DNA of 64,000 nt from Rahnella rivi (GCF_019049655.1 NZ_JAFMOX010000065.1:62001-126000), one strand, 5' to 3'; positions 1 through 9,102 are shown, numbered from the stretch's first letter. Notes: generated by a model not told the origin, from the letters alone. Numbers and translations are program-made.

Positions 1-167
1 ATCTCACTCTGACGCAGGATGCCGTGCAGCAGCACCGGGATCTGTTCGAAGCCATTCGCCTCAAGCAGGTCGACGAGGCGCGCCAGTGCATGCGCCACAT
101 CTTACTCAGCGCCGCGCACAAACATATCTGGCGTGAGATCCCCGAAAAGTATCAACACTTCTTTTAA
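1..167 (+). CDS. GntR-family (FCD) regulator, C-terminal end
   Basis: Only the last 54 codons are present; the gene enters from the left edge and stops with TAA at 165-167. The readable tail contains HRDLFEAIRLKQVDEARQCM and ends EKYQHFF. This helical pattern is typical of the C-terminal ligand-binding domain of FadR/FCD-type GntR regulators. It precedes the galactonate-type genes in the same direction, as dgoR precedes dgoK in E. coli, so a DgoR-like repressor of the operon is the natural inference. The DNA-binding half is outside the window, so the exact family is not proven. Confidence 0.7.
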   Translation, partial: LTLTQDAVQQHRDLFEAIRLKQVDEARQCMRHILLSAAHKHIWREIPEKYQHFF

Positions 168-237
168 CGCTTTTCCCGCCTGATTCGCTAACTTCCGATC
201 TCCCTCACAGTAATAAGGTTATTTCTCACCCATCATT

Positions 238-250
238 CTTGTCATACAAG
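238..250. promoter_or_regulatory. Candidate GntR operator upstream of dgoK
   Basis: CTTGT-CAT-ACAAG is a perfect inverted repeat with 5-bp arms, 35 bp before the dgoK start. FCD-type GntR repressors commonly bind short TTGT-N3-ACAA palindromes, and the regulator gene lies just upstream. The assignment is inference from position and symmetry. Confidence 0.45.
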
Positions 251-284
251 ATTTATATTGTTGTAACTCAAGAATGAGAATGCC

Positions 285-1184
285 ATGCACAAACACTGGA
301 TTGCCATTGACTGGGGAACCTCGAATTTTCGGGCGTTCCTGATGAAGGATTCCCTCTGTGTTGCCACGACTCACGCCCCCTGCGGCCTGCTTAACGTACC
401 CGACCGGCAGTTTGCGGCGGCGTTGCAGCCTCTGATTCAGCCGTGGCTGGACGAGTACCCCAGGCTGCCGCTGCTGATGGCGGGAATGGTCGGCTCACAG
501 CAAGGCTGGCTGGAAGTGCCTTACGTCGCCCTGCCCGCCGGAGGTGAGCAGCTCGCCGCGCAGGTCGCCACGGTGAACACGCCGTGGGGAAGCCCGTGCC
601 AGATAATCGCGGGCGTCAGCGGCCCAAACGCGTTCGGCCTGCCCGACGTGATGCGCGGAGAGGAAGTCCAGCTGACCGGGCTGGCGGCACTGCACCCGCA
701 GGCGCAGCACTGTGTGATTTTACCGGGTACGCACAGCAAACATGCCTTCCTGCTGAACGGCCAGATCCGTCATTTCAGCACCTTTATGACCGGCGAAATC
801 TACGCCGTGATGCTCAACCATTCGCTGCTGGGCCGGGATTTGCCTGAGCCGTCAGACGATGCCAGCGCCTTTGCGCTTGGCGTCAGTCATGCGCCCGCAG
901 CACCGTTTCTCAGCAATGCGCTGTTCTCGGCGCGCACCCTGCGGCTCGACGGCACGCTGCCTCCTGCAGACGTTGCCAGCTACCTCTCCGGTTTACTCAT
1001 TGGCGCAGAGCTGCTGGCCCTGCCGGAAACGCAGGCGTGGATCGTCGGTTCCCCGGCATTAACCGAACGCTACACCCGCGCTGCCAGCCAGATGGGCATC
1101 AGCCTGCAACCGGCTGACGGCAATGACTGTTTTATTGAAGGCATGGCCGCTATCTGCCGCAGCCTGAACGGAGAACGCACATGA
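285..1184 (+). CDS. dgoK: 2-dehydro-3-deoxygalactonokinase
   Basis: Phosphorylates 2-keto-3-deoxy-D-galactonate with ATP to the 6-phosphate in the cytoplasm (De Ley-Doudoroff pathway). The protein is 299 aa, near the 292 aa of E. coli DgoK. The N-terminus IAIDWGTSNFRAFL matches the phosphate-binding strand of this sugar-kinase-like family, and PGTHSKHAF lies mid-protein. It is the first gene after the GntR regulator, and its stop overlaps the dgoA start (ATGA), which implies translational coupling. The ribosome-binding site is weak (GAGAATGCC). Confidence 0.9.
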   Translation: MHKHWIAIDWGTSNFRAFLMKDSLCVATTHAPCGLLNVPDRQFAAALQPLIQPWLDEYPRLPLLMAGMVGSQQGWLEVPYVALPAGGEQLAAQVATVNTPWGSPCQIIAGVSGPNAFGLPDVMRGEEVQLTGLAALHPQAQHCVILPGTHSKHAFLLNGQIRHFSTFMTGEIYAVMLNHSLLGRDLPEPSDDASAFALGVSHAPAAPFLSNALFSARTLRLDGTLPPADVASYLSGLLIGAELLALPETQAWIVGSPALTERYTRAASQMGISLQPADGNDCFIEGMAAICRSLNGERT

Positions 1185-1852
1185 ATGCACTGAATTTTTC
1201 CACCCGCTGGCAGCAATGCCGGTTGCCGCTGATTGCCATTTTACGGGGTGTGACGCCCGCCGAAGCTGAAGGCGTGGCGCGTACCCTGCTGGAATGCGGA
1301 TTTACCTGGCTGGAAGTGCCGCTGAACAGCCCGCAACCGCTGGAGTCGATCGCCATCATGGCGAAAACCGTCGGTGATAACGGTTTTGTCGGCGCGGGTA
1401 CCGTGCTCAGCGAACGTCAGGTGCATCAGGTGGCGGAAGCCGGGGGTCAGCTGATTATCTCCCCGAACCCCGATCTTTCGGTTATCCGCGCCACCTGTGC
1501 GCTCGGTTTAGTCAGCCTTCCGGGCGTCGCCACGCCGGGCGAAGCCTTTGCCGCGCTGAATGCCGGTGCCAGCGCCCTGAAGCTGTTTCCGGCGGAGATG
1601 ATCACCCCGGCCATCACCAAAGCGATGCTGGTGGTATTACCGGAAAAAACCCTGTGCCTGCCGGTCGGCGGGATCAGCGCCGATCCCGCACAAATGCACA
1701 GGTATCTGCAATCTGGCGCACGCGGTTTCGGCCTGGGCGGTGGCCTCTATCAGCCGGGCATTTCCCTGACCGCACTGCGCGAACGCGCGCTGGCTTATCA
1801 GGGCGCGTGGCATCAGGCGCATGAAGCGCTGCTGAGCCGTAAAACCACCTGA
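1181..1852 (+). CDS. dgoA: 2-dehydro-3-deoxy-6-phosphogalactonate aldolase
   Basis: Class I aldolase of the KDPG/KDPGal family that splits the phosphorylated keto-deoxy acid to pyruvate and glyceraldehyde 3-phosphate. It has 223 aa, slightly longer than the E. coli enzyme (about 205). LEVPLNSP (Glu45) and the Schiff-base lysine in ALKLFPAEM (Lys134) are visible. The motif ending LNSP rather than the KDPG-aldolase form, together with the upstream dgoK, favours KDPGal. It overlaps dgoK by four bases. Confidence 0.9.
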   Translation: MNALNFSTRWQQCRLPLIAILRGVTPAEAEGVARTLLECGFTWLEVPLNSPQPLESIAIMAKTVGDNGFVGAGTVLSERQVHQVAEAGGQLIISPNPDLSVIRATCALGLVSLPGVATPGEAFAALNAGASALKLFPAEMITPAITKAMLVVLPEKTLCLPVGGISADPAQMHRYLQSGARGFGLGGGLYQPGISLTALRERALAYQGAWHQAHEALLSRKTT

Positions 1853-1916
1853 CAGCGGCCACTCTGCTTTCCCTACACATCCCAATAAAAACATAAAATG
1901 ACCTCCGAGGTTTCGT

Positions 1917-3320
1917 ATGACGACACATGCAATTCCACACTCTGTTCCCCGCACCAACCGGCAAACGTTGCTGGTGTGTTTTTTAGCCGCGCTGGCCGGT
2001 CTGCTGTTCGGGCTGGATATGGGCGTGATCGCGGGCGCTTTACCGTTTCTGGCACAGGAATTCGGGCTGAGCAGCCATCAGCAGGAAATGGTGGTCAGCG
2101 TCATGATGGTCGGCGCGGCGCTGGGCGCACTGTGCAGCGGCCCGATGTGTACCCGTATCGGACGTAAAAAAACGCTGCTGATTGGCGCAGCGCTTTTTGT
2201 CGCAGGGTCGGTCGGTTGCGCCTTTGCCCCTGATTTGCAGACTCTGATCGTCTCGCGTTTCCTGCTCGGCGCGGCGGTCGGTGTCGCCTCGTTCGTCGCA
2301 CCGCTGTATCTGTCTGAAATCGCGCCGGAACATATCCGTGGCAGCATGATTTCCATGTATCAGCTGATGATCACCATCGGGATCCTGGTGGCGTTTCTCT
2401 CCGACACGGCCTTCAGCCAAAGCGGCAACTGGCGCTGGATGCTGGGCATCATCACCTTTCCGGCGCTGGTGCTGTTTGCCGGGGTTCTCACCCTGCCGGA
2501 AAGCCCGCGCTGGCTGATGATGAAAAACAAACATGCGCTGGCGCAGAAAGTGTTGCTGCTGTTGCGCTCCAGCGAAAGGGAAGCGCACACCGAGCTGGAC
2601 GCCATCCGCGAAAGCGTGAAGGTAAGCCAGCGCGGCTGGCAGCTGTTTCGTGCCAGCAGTCATTTTCGCCGCTCCACCTGCCTCGGCGTGTTATTGCAGT
2701 TCATGCAGCAGTTCACCGGCATGACCGTCATCATGTATTACGCACCGAAAATCTTTGCCATTGCCGGTTTTGCCTCCACCCAACAGCAGATGTGGGGCAC
2801 GGTGATCGCCGGTTTAACCAACGTGCTGGCGACGTTCATTGCGATCGGTCTGGTAGACCGCTGGGGACGCAAGCCGATCCTCAAACTCGGTTTCAGCGTG
2901 ATGGCGATTTGCATGGCGTTACTGGGTTACATGTTCTTCATCGGCATCACCAGCCCGGTGCAGCAATACACCGCCGTCATCCTGTTGCTGATTTTCATCA
3001 CCGGTTTTGCCATGAGCGCCGGGCCGCTGATCTGGGTGCTGTGTTCAGAGATCCAGCCGCTGGCCGGGCGCGATTTCGGCGTTACCTGCTCCACCATGGC
3101 GAACTGGATCGCCAACACCATTATCGGCGCGACCTTCCTGACGCTTATCGACTCGGTGGGCAGCGCGGGCACCTTCTGGCTCTACGCCGTGCTGAACGTC
3201 CTGTGCATCATCCTCACCCTGCTTTTCGTGCCTGAAACCAAAAACATCTCGCTGGAAAATATCGAGAAAAACCTGATGGCCGGCCTGCCTCTGAGAAATA
3301 TCGGCAGCTCTCTTTACTAA
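1917..3320 (+). CDS. MFS sugar porter, GalP/AraE-like
   Basis: A 467-aa inner-membrane permease with 12 predicted helices, probably a sugar:H+ symporter. It closely follows E. coli GalP: AALAGLLFGLDMGVIAGALP in helix 1, GRKKTLLIG after helix 2, PESPRW at the end of helix 6, GVLLQFMQQFTGMTVIMYYA in helix 7 and PETK near the C-terminus. These are sugar-porter signatures. GalP (galactose, glucose) and AraE (arabinose) cannot be separated by eye. It suggests that a neutral sugar enters before oxidation by the operon. The gene starts 64 bp after dgoA. Confidence 0.85.
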   Translation: MTTHAIPHSVPRTNRQTLLVCFLAALAGLLFGLDMGVIAGALPFLAQEFGLSSHQQEMVVSVMMVGAALGALCSGPMCTRIGRKKTLLIGAALFVAGSVGCAFAPDLQTLIVSRFLLGAAVGVASFVAPLYLSEIAPEHIRGSMISMYQLMITIGILVAFLSDTAFSQSGNWRWMLGIITFPALVLFAGVLTLPESPRWLMMKNKHALAQKVLLLLRSSEREAHTELDAIRESVKVSQRGWQLFRASSHFRRSTCLGVLLQFMQQFTGMTVIMYYAPKIFAIAGFASTQQQMWGTVIAGLTNVLATFIAIGLVDRWGRKPILKLGFSVMAICMALLGYMFFIGITSPVQQYTAVILLLIFITGFAMSAGPLIWVLCSEIQPLAGRDFGVTCSTMANWIANTIIGATFLTLIDSVGSAGTFWLYAVLNVLCIILTLLFVPETKNISLENIEKNLMAGLPLRNIGSSLY

Positions 3321-3369
3321 CCCCGTTTTCCCCTTCCTGACGGCGGGGGAAATGAAGAGATCAGAACCT

Positions 3370-4740
3370 ATGGCGATTATTCATTCTGAAAACAGAGCTG
3401 ACGCGGTGTACAGCAAAATCACCCGTCGCCTGATCCCGTTTTTAATTCTGTGCTACTTCTTCGCGTATCTGGATCGCGTCAATATCGGTTTTGCCAAACT
3501 GCATATGCAGGATGCGCTGAACTTCAGCGACACGGTGTACGGGCTGGGTGCCGGTATCTTTTTCATCGGCTATTTCCTGTTTGAACTGCCGAGCAACCTG
3601 ATGATGCAACGCTACGGCCCGCGCTTCTGGATAGCGCGGATCATGATCAGCTGGGCGGTGCTGTCAGCGGCGATGATCTTTGTGACCACGCCGATGCAAT
3701 TCTATGTGCTGCGCTTCCTGCTCGGCGTGGCCGAAGCCGGTTTCTTCCCCGGTATCGTCTTTTATCTCACGCTGTGGTTTCCGTCGTGGCGCTCGGCACG
3801 CACGCTCGGCCTGTTCATTCTGGTCACGCCGTTGTCCACCATCATTGGCAGCCCGCTGTCCGGTTTGATTTTGAAAACCTTTGAGGGCGTCGATGGCCTG
3901 CACAACTGGCAATGGCTGTTTGTGGTGGAGGCGATCCCCTCTTTCCTGCTGGCTTTTGTGGTACTGAAATATCTTGATAACGACGTCAACGCCGCCCGCT
4001 GGTTAAGTGCACAAGAGAAACAGATTGTCGCCGAGGATCTGGAAACAGACCGTCAGCGCAGCCTGATAGCCAATGCCGGTAAACCGCCGCAAAGCCTGAA
4101 AATGATGTTTAAAAATGGCTACGTCTGGCTGCTGGCGCTGATTTTCTTCAGCTTTAACATCGGTTACTACGGCATTAATTTCTGGCTGCCGTCGATCATC
4201 AAAACCTCCGGCGTGACCGATGATTTTCACATCGGCCTGCTCGCCGCCCTGCCTTACGTGTTCGGCGCCGTGTTTATGGTGTGGAACAGCCGCCACTCAG
4301 ATTTACGCCGTGAACGCCGCTGGCATATCGCCATTCCCGCCATTATTGGCGCGGTCGGCCTGAGCCTGAGCGCCTATTGCAGCGGCTCAACGGTATGGAT
4401 GATGGCGTGGATTTGCTTAGCCATGTCCGGCACGCTGGCGCTTATCCCCACCTACATCAGCCTCCCCGGCACGTTGCTTTCCGGCACCGCGGCGGCGGCC
4501 GGTATCGCGCTGGTCAACTCGGTCGGCAACCTGGCCGGATTCTTCGGCCCGACCGTTCTCGGCTGGCTGAAAGACAACACCGGCAGCACCAACATGGGCC
4601 TGTATATTCTCGCCGCCTTCCTGCTGCTGTGTGCGCCATTGATATTTTTGTTACCAGCACGGCTGGTTAATCCCCGTCGCAGCCCTGAACCAGCGGCTGA
4701 AAGCGGCGTTGAATCATCATTAAAAAGAGGCAGTGTATGA
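3370..4740 (+). CDS. MFS transporter, anion:cation symporter type
   Basis: A membrane protein of 456 aa with about 12 helices. FLILCYFFAYLDRVNIGFAK in helix 1 and GYFLFELPSNLMMQRYGPR are signatures of the ACS family, which imports organic and sugar acids (galactonate, glucarate, tartrate, phthalate). Import of an aldonate is the likely role here, complementing the neutral-sugar porter upstream. An in-frame ATG at 3352 is possible, but the ATG at 3370 has the better-spaced AAGAGA. The stop overlaps the dehydratase start (ATGA at 4737). Confidence 0.8.
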   Translation: MAIIHSENRADAVYSKITRRLIPFLILCYFFAYLDRVNIGFAKLHMQDALNFSDTVYGLGAGIFFIGYFLFELPSNLMMQRYGPRFWIARIMISWAVLSAAMIFVTTPMQFYVLRFLLGVAEAGFFPGIVFYLTLWFPSWRSARTLGLFILVTPLSTIIGSPLSGLILKTFEGVDGLHNWQWLFVVEAIPSFLLAFVVLKYLDNDVNAARWLSAQEKQIVAEDLETDRQRSLIANAGKPPQSLKMMFKNGYVWLLALIFFSFNIGYYGINFWLPSIIKTSGVTDDFHIGLLAALPYVFGAVFMVWNSRHSDLRRERRWHIAIPAIIGAVGLSLSAYCSGSTVWMMAWICLAMSGTLALIPTYISLPGTLLSGTAAAAGIALVNSVGNLAGFFGPTVLGWLKDNTGSTNMGLYILAAFLLLCAPLIFLLPARLVNPRRSPEPAAESGVESSLKRGSV

Positions 4741-6446
4741 GCGGATGCAGTAACGGATGTGGAACCTGTGGTGACCACTTTAACCCGGTATTAAGCGGAG
4801 ACGACGGCGCACTGAAACGCGCGCTGTACAAGTCGATGGGGCATACCGATGAGCAACTGCGCCGTCCGGTGATCGCCGTGGTGAACAGCTACACCAACGC
4901 CACCGCCGGTCATGTGAACCTCAATGAGCTGACCGCCGAAGTCCTCAAAGGCATTGACGAAGCCGGTGGCGTCGGCATGGTATTTGGCACCATTGCGCCG
5001 TGCGACGGCATCGCCGAAGGCCATCTGGGCATGCGTTACATTCTGGCCGCCCGCGAAGTGATCGCAAGCTCCATCGAAGTGATGATGCGCGCCCACCGTT
5101 TCGACGGCATGGTGATGCTCGGCTCGTGCGACAAAATCGTGCCCGCCATGCTGATGGCGGCGGCACGTCTGGATATTCCGGCGATTCTGGTCAACGGCGG
5201 GCCGATGTATCCGGCGCGCTATCACGGCAAAGACTGGGACGGCAACATCGTGACCGAAGCCATCGGCTGGAAAAAGCGCGGTGAAATCGACGAGGCAGAA
5301 TTCCGTCACATCGAAGATATCGCCGAGCCCGGCCCCGGCTCCTGCACCATGTACGGCACCGCCAATACCATGTGCTGCATCGCTGAAGTGATGGGCATGA
5401 GTTTACCCGGCAGCAGCACCCTGCCCGCCATTTCGCCGCAGCGCCGGGAATGCGCCTTCCGCACCGGTCAGACGGCGGTAGATCTGGTGAAACGCGGCGT
5501 GAATGCGCGCCAGATCATCACGCCGGACGCTATCCGCAACGCCATGATTTACCTGCTGGCGACCGGCGGCTCCACCAACGCCATCCTGCATTTACAGGCC
5601 ATTCATTACGAAGCCGAATACGGCCATCTGCCGCTGTCGGATTTCGACAAACTCAGCCATCACGTGCCGCTGGTCGCCGCGCTGTATCCGGCGTCAGAGC
5701 ACGACATGATCGACTTCTGGGAAGCCGGTGGCGTGACGGCGGTCGAGAAAGAAATCAGCGCGCTGATGCATCTGGATGCACTGACCGTCAGCGGCCAGAC
5801 CAAGCGCCAGTGGCTGGAAACGCAGCCTGAAACCTCGCGTCCGGAAGTCATTCATACGCTGGCGATCCCGGTGCGCAATGAAGCCGGTGTCGCGGTGCTG
5901 CATGGCAATCTGTCGCCGCTCGGCTGCGTGGTGAAACCGGCGGCCGTGCCGGAAGACCTGATGATCTTTAGCGGCCCGGCGGTGGTGTTTAACAGCGAAC
6001 AGGAATCGGTGGACGCCATTCTTTCCGGCGACATCCCGCCGGGCAGTGCGCTGGTGCTGCGTTACGAAGGGCCGAAAGGCGGGCCGGGAATGCCGGAAAT
6101 GTACAAGCCGATGAAATGCCTCGAAGGCATGGGGCTGTCTGACAGCTGCGCGCTGATCACCGACGGGCGCTTCTCCGGCTCCAACCGCGGGCTGTTTGTC
6201 GGCCATATTTCGCCGGAGGCCAGCGACGGCGGCGATCTGGCGCTGGTCGAAAACGGCGACATCATCACCATCAATATTCCGACCCGCGAGCTGACGCTTA
6301 ACGTCAGCGCAGACGTACTGGCCATGCGCCGCCAACACTGGGTGCCGGTCGAAAAACAGGTGCCACGCGGCTTCCTGCGTTTATACCGCCGCTGGGCATT
6401 ACCGGCCGCACAGGGCGCGGTCTTAGCCGACCGTGACGAGGTGTAA
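4737..6446 (+). CDS. IlvD/Edd-family sugar-acid dehydratase
   Basis: A 569-aa Fe-S dehydratase of the IlvD/Edd superfamily. Conserved blocks are NSYTNATAGHVNL, GSCDKIVPAML (cluster cysteine), PGPGSCTMYGTANTM (cluster cysteine), ATGGSTNAILHL and TDGRFSGSNRGLFVGH. The N-terminus CSNGCGTC is unusually cysteine-rich. Between a keto-deoxy acid kinase/aldolase and a DHDPS-type lyase, it most likely dehydrates an aldonate (galactonate, arabinonate, fuconate or xylonate) to the 2-keto-3-deoxy acid, in place of the enolase-type DgoD. A biosynthetic dihydroxy-acid dehydratase is less likely from context. The exact substrate cannot be read from sequence. Confidence 0.8.
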   Translation: MSGCSNGCGTCGDHFNPVLSGDDGALKRALYKSMGHTDEQLRRPVIAVVNSYTNATAGHVNLNELTAEVLKGIDEAGGVGMVFGTIAPCDGIAEGHLGMRYILAAREVIASSIEVMMRAHRFDGMVMLGSCDKIVPAMLMAAARLDIPAILVNGGPMYPARYHGKDWDGNIVTEAIGWKKRGEIDEAEFRHIEDIAEPGPGSCTMYGTANTMCCIAEVMGMSLPGSSTLPAISPQRRECAFRTGQTAVDLVKRGVNARQIITPDAIRNAMIYLLATGGSTNAILHLQAIHYEAEYGHLPLSDFDKLSHHVPLVAALYPASEHDMIDFWEAGGVTAVEKEISALMHLDALTVSGQTKRQWLETQPETSRPEVIHTLAIPVRNEAGVAVLHGNLSPLGCVVKPAAVPEDLMIFSGPAVVFNSEQESVDAILSGDIPPGSALVLRYEGPKGGPGMPEMYKPMKCLEGMGLSDSCALITDGRFSGSNRGLFVGHISPEASDGGDLALVENGDIITINIPTRELTLNVSADVLAMRRQHWVPVEKQVPRGFLRLYRRWALPAAQGAVLADRDEV

Positions 6447-7345
6447 TGATGTATTCATCTTCACAGATTTGCGGCGTCAATCCGATTGCCGCGCTGCCTT
6501 TCACCGCGCAGGGCGAACCGGATTACGCGAGCGTTGACCGCCTGCTCGGCCACCTTGCCGACACCGGCATTCAGGGGCTGACGCTGTTTGGTATTGCCAG
6601 CGAATTCCCCAAACTCGAGGACAGCGAACGGCTGCGGCTCGCCGATCAGTTTATTTCCACGCTGAGCGGCAGCGGCATTTTCCGCGCCCTGTCCGTCACC
6701 GATCACAGCACCGAAGTGGCGGTGAAACGGGCGCGGGATTATCAGAAACGCGGCGCCGATGCCCTGATGCTGCTGCCACCGTTTTTCCTGCAACCGGATA
6801 ACGCCGCGATTTCGCACCACATTTTCTCGGTGTTGGAAGCCGTGGAGATTCCGGTCATGGTGCAGTACGCGCCGGGGGAAACCGGTTTGTCGATTACGCC
6901 GGAGAAGCTCAGCGAGGTGGCCAGGCGCTACCCGCACGCGGTGTTTAAAATCGAATGCAATCCGCCGGTGGATTACACCCGTGAGTTTCTGCAACGCGCG
7001 CCGCAGGCCTGTGTGCTCAACGGTTACGCGGGTTTATACATGCCGGAGATGCTCAGCGCGGGCGGCAAAGGCGTGATGCCGGGCTGTTCGTTCAGCGAGA
7101 TTTACGTGCAGATTTACCGTTTGTGGCAGGCAGGCGAACACGATCAGGCGCGGGCACTGCACGCCCGGCTTTTACCGTGGATCCGCCGCTGGATGACGCA
7201 CTGTGAATACATCATTCAGGTGGAGAAAACCATTTTGCACAAACGCAGGATCATCGCCACCGACTACTGCCGCCATCCGGGCTGGACACTGACGGCAGAA
7301 GACCATCAGTCGATCGACACCTTCATCAGCACTTTTTCCCTTTAA
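6446..7345 (+). CDS. DHDPS/N-acetylneuraminate lyase family aldolase or dehydratase
   Basis: A 299-aa class I Schiff-base enzyme with a TIM barrel. The catalytic lysine is Lys168 (VFKIECNPP), the conserved tyrosine is Tyr141 (VQYAPGET), and GIASEF at 49-54 replaces the usual GTTGE loop. Relatives cleave 2-keto-3-deoxy sugar acids (YagE- and KDG-aldolase-like) or dehydrate 2-keto-3-deoxy pentonates or glucarate. Following an IlvD-type dehydratase, as in the yagEF pair of E. coli, it is likely a second route for the same intermediate. Its start overlaps the previous stop (TAATG), with GAGGTG as ribosome-binding site. Confidence 0.8.
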   Translation: MMYSSSQICGVNPIAALPFTAQGEPDYASVDRLLGHLADTGIQGLTLFGIASEFPKLEDSERLRLADQFISTLSGSGIFRALSVTDHSTEVAVKRARDYQKRGADALMLLPPFFLQPDNAAISHHIFSVLEAVEIPVMVQYAPGETGLSITPEKLSEVARRYPHAVFKIECNPPVDYTREFLQRAPQACVLNGYAGLYMPEMLSAGGKGVMPGCSFSEIYVQIYRLWQAGEHDQARALHARLLPWIRRWMTHCEYIIQVEKTILHKRRIIATDYCRHPGWTLTAEDHQSIDTFISTFSL

Positions 7346-7360
7346 TGTTGCGGAGTTCTT

Positions 7361-8134
7361 ATGACTACCACGCTTACATTCCCGCGCGTTGTGATCGTCA
7401 CCGGTGCCAGCCAGGGCATCGGTCACGCCATCGCACGCACCTTCCTGGATCACGGTGACATCGTGATTGGCTGCGCATTTTCTTCTGCGGATAACGCCCC
7501 GCACGCCATGAAATTGCAGGCGCAGTTCCCGGAGCAGTTCTTTTATTATTCCGTCGATATCACCAAAACGGACGCCATCGCGAATTTCATCAGAGAGGTA
7601 GAAACACGCTTTGGCCGGCTGGATGTGCTGGTGTCGAATGCCGGTAAAAACGTTTTCAAAGGCATCGACTGCGAACCGGAAGACTGGCATCACAATCTGG
7701 ATCTCAACCTGCGTTCGCACTGGTATATCGCCAAATGCTGCCGCGCATTGCTGGAAAAATCCAAAGGCGTGATCCTGATCATGACCTCGAATCACGCGTT
7801 TTCCACCATGCCCGGCTGCGCGCCCTACAACATCACCAAACGCGCCCTGCTTTCGCTGGTGCAAAGCCTGACCATCGAATGGGGTCCGGCGATCCGCACG
7901 GTAGGGATCGCCCCCGGTTTTATTGATACGGCGGGCAATCAGCTGTGGTTCGACGCCCATGAAGACGGCGAAGCCTCGCGCGAGGAAACCATCAGGAAAC
8001 ACCCGGTCGGGCGCATCGGTACGTCTGAAGAAGTGGGCGAATTGTGCCTGTATTTAGCCAGTCAGGCTGCCGGTTTTATCGCCGGTACCACCATCGTCAT
8101 GGACGGCGGGCGCAGCGCATTAATGCAGGATTAA
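7361..8134 (+). CDS. SDR-family oxidoreductase, probable sugar dehydrogenase
   Basis: A 257-aa classical short-chain dehydrogenase. TGASQGIG (14-21) binds NAD(P), NAG lies at 93-95, and the catalytic Ser143, Tyr156 and Lys160 sit in MTSNH and YNITK. As the last gene of the sugar-acid operon it may oxidise an aldose to its lactone (galactose, arabinose or fucose dehydrogenase) or act on an acid intermediate. A ketoreductase of another pathway cannot be excluded. It lies 15 bp downstream of the lyase gene, with GCGGAG as ribosome-binding site. Confidence 0.75.
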   Translation: MTTTLTFPRVVIVTGASQGIGHAIARTFLDHGDIVIGCAFSSADNAPHAMKLQAQFPEQFFYYSVDITKTDAIANFIREVETRFGRLDVLVSNAGKNVFKGIDCEPEDWHHNLDLNLRSHWYIAKCCRALLEKSKGVILIMTSNHAFSTMPGCAPYNITKRALLSLVQSLTIEWGPAIRTVGIAPGFIDTAGNQLWFDAHEDGEASREETIRKHPVGRIGTSEEVGELCLYLASQAAGFIAGTTIVMDGGRSALMQD

Positions 8135-8145
8135 GCCCTGTGCGT

Positions 8146-8168
8146 GCCCTGCATCCGGCAGGGCACAT
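8146..8168 (+). terminator. Hairpin after the sugar-acid operon
   Basis: GTGCCCTGC and GCAGGGCAC form a perfect 9-bp stem with a 5-nt loop just after the SDR stop. There is no T tract, so it may be an mRNA 3'-end stabiliser or a weak terminator. Confidence 0.4.
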
Positions 8169-8240
8169 TCTCAGCGTCGCGCTTTTTCATCTCCTGCTAG
8201 ACTTCTCTGTCCTAACCTAAAAAAAGATGCGGAGATTTCA

Positions 8241-9086
8241 ATGTCAGAACAGTATCAGCCACCGAAAGTCTGGACCTGGAATAAAGACGAAGTCAGTAAA
8301 TTCTCGAACATCAACCGCCCGATAGCGGGCCCGACTCATGAAAAAACATTGCCGGTCGGCAGGCATCCGTTGCAGCTCTATTCCCTCGGCACGCCGAACG
8401 GCCAGAAAGTGACTATTCTGCTGGAAGAGTTACTGGCGCTGGGCATCAGCGGCGCAGAGTACGATGCGTTTATCATCCGCATCAACGAAGGCGATCAGTT
8501 CTCCAGCGGCTTTGTAGACGTCAACCCGAACTCGAAAATCCCGGCGCTGCTGGATAACTCCACCACCCCGCCGATCCGCGTGTTTGAATCCGGCAACATC
8601 CTGCTGTATCTGGCAGAGAAGTTCGGCAAGTTCCTGCCAAAAGACCTCGCCGGACGCACCGAAACCCTGAACTGGTTGTTCTGGCTGCAAGGCTCCGCGC
8701 CGTATCTGGGCGGCGGTTTCGGCCACTTCTACCATTACGCACCGGTCAAAATCGAATACGCCATTAACCGCTTTACGATGGAAGCCAAACGCCAGCTCGA
8801 CGTGTTAGACCGCCAGCTGGCGGAGCACCGTTTTATTGCCGGTGAAGAGTACACCATTGCCGATATCGCCATTTTCACCTGGTACGGCAGTCTGGCGCAG
8901 GGCGGGCTGTATGAGTCTGCTGAGTTCCTCGACATTCATTCCTACAAGCACTTCCAGCGCTGGGCCGAAGAAGTCGCCAGCCGTCCGGCGGTGAAACGCG
9001 GGCGCATTGTCAACCGCACCTGGGGCGATGAGCAGCTGGAAGAACGTCATGATGCATCGGATTTCGACGGCGTTCTGAAATCCTGA
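8241..9086 (+). CDS. yghU: Glutathione S-transferase-like disulfide-bond oxidoreductase
   Basis: A 281-aa cytoplasmic protein matching E. coli YghU (288 aa) nearly throughout: KVWTWNKDE, NINRPIAGPTHEKTLPVG, LYSLGTPNGQKVTI and the C-terminal KRGRIVNRTWG. YghU belongs to the Nu-class glutathione transferases with disulfide-bond reductase and peroxide-reducing activity. The gene is monocistronic, with its own leader and GGAG ribosome-binding site, and ends at a strong bidirectional terminator. Confidence 0.92.
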   Translation: MSEQYQPPKVWTWNKDEVSKFSNINRPIAGPTHEKTLPVGRHPLQLYSLGTPNGQKVTILLEELLALGISGAEYDAFIIRINEGDQFSSGFVDVNPNSKIPALLDNSTTPPIRVFESGNILLYLAEKFGKFLPKDLAGRTETLNWLFWLQGSAPYLGGGFGHFYHYAPVKIEYAINRFTMEAKRQLDVLDRQLAEHRFIAGEEYTIADIAIFTWYGSLAQGGLYESAEFLDIHSYKHFQRWAEEVASRPAVKRGRIVNRTWGDEQLEERHDASDFDGVLKS

Positions 9087-9102
9087 CCGGCGTCTGACAC
9101 GT

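Noticed and set aside
2040..2663. Minus-strand frame of 207 codons inside the sugar porter
   Set aside because: Antisense shadow; composition is Gln/His/Arg-rich and the plus-strand porter is fully conserved.
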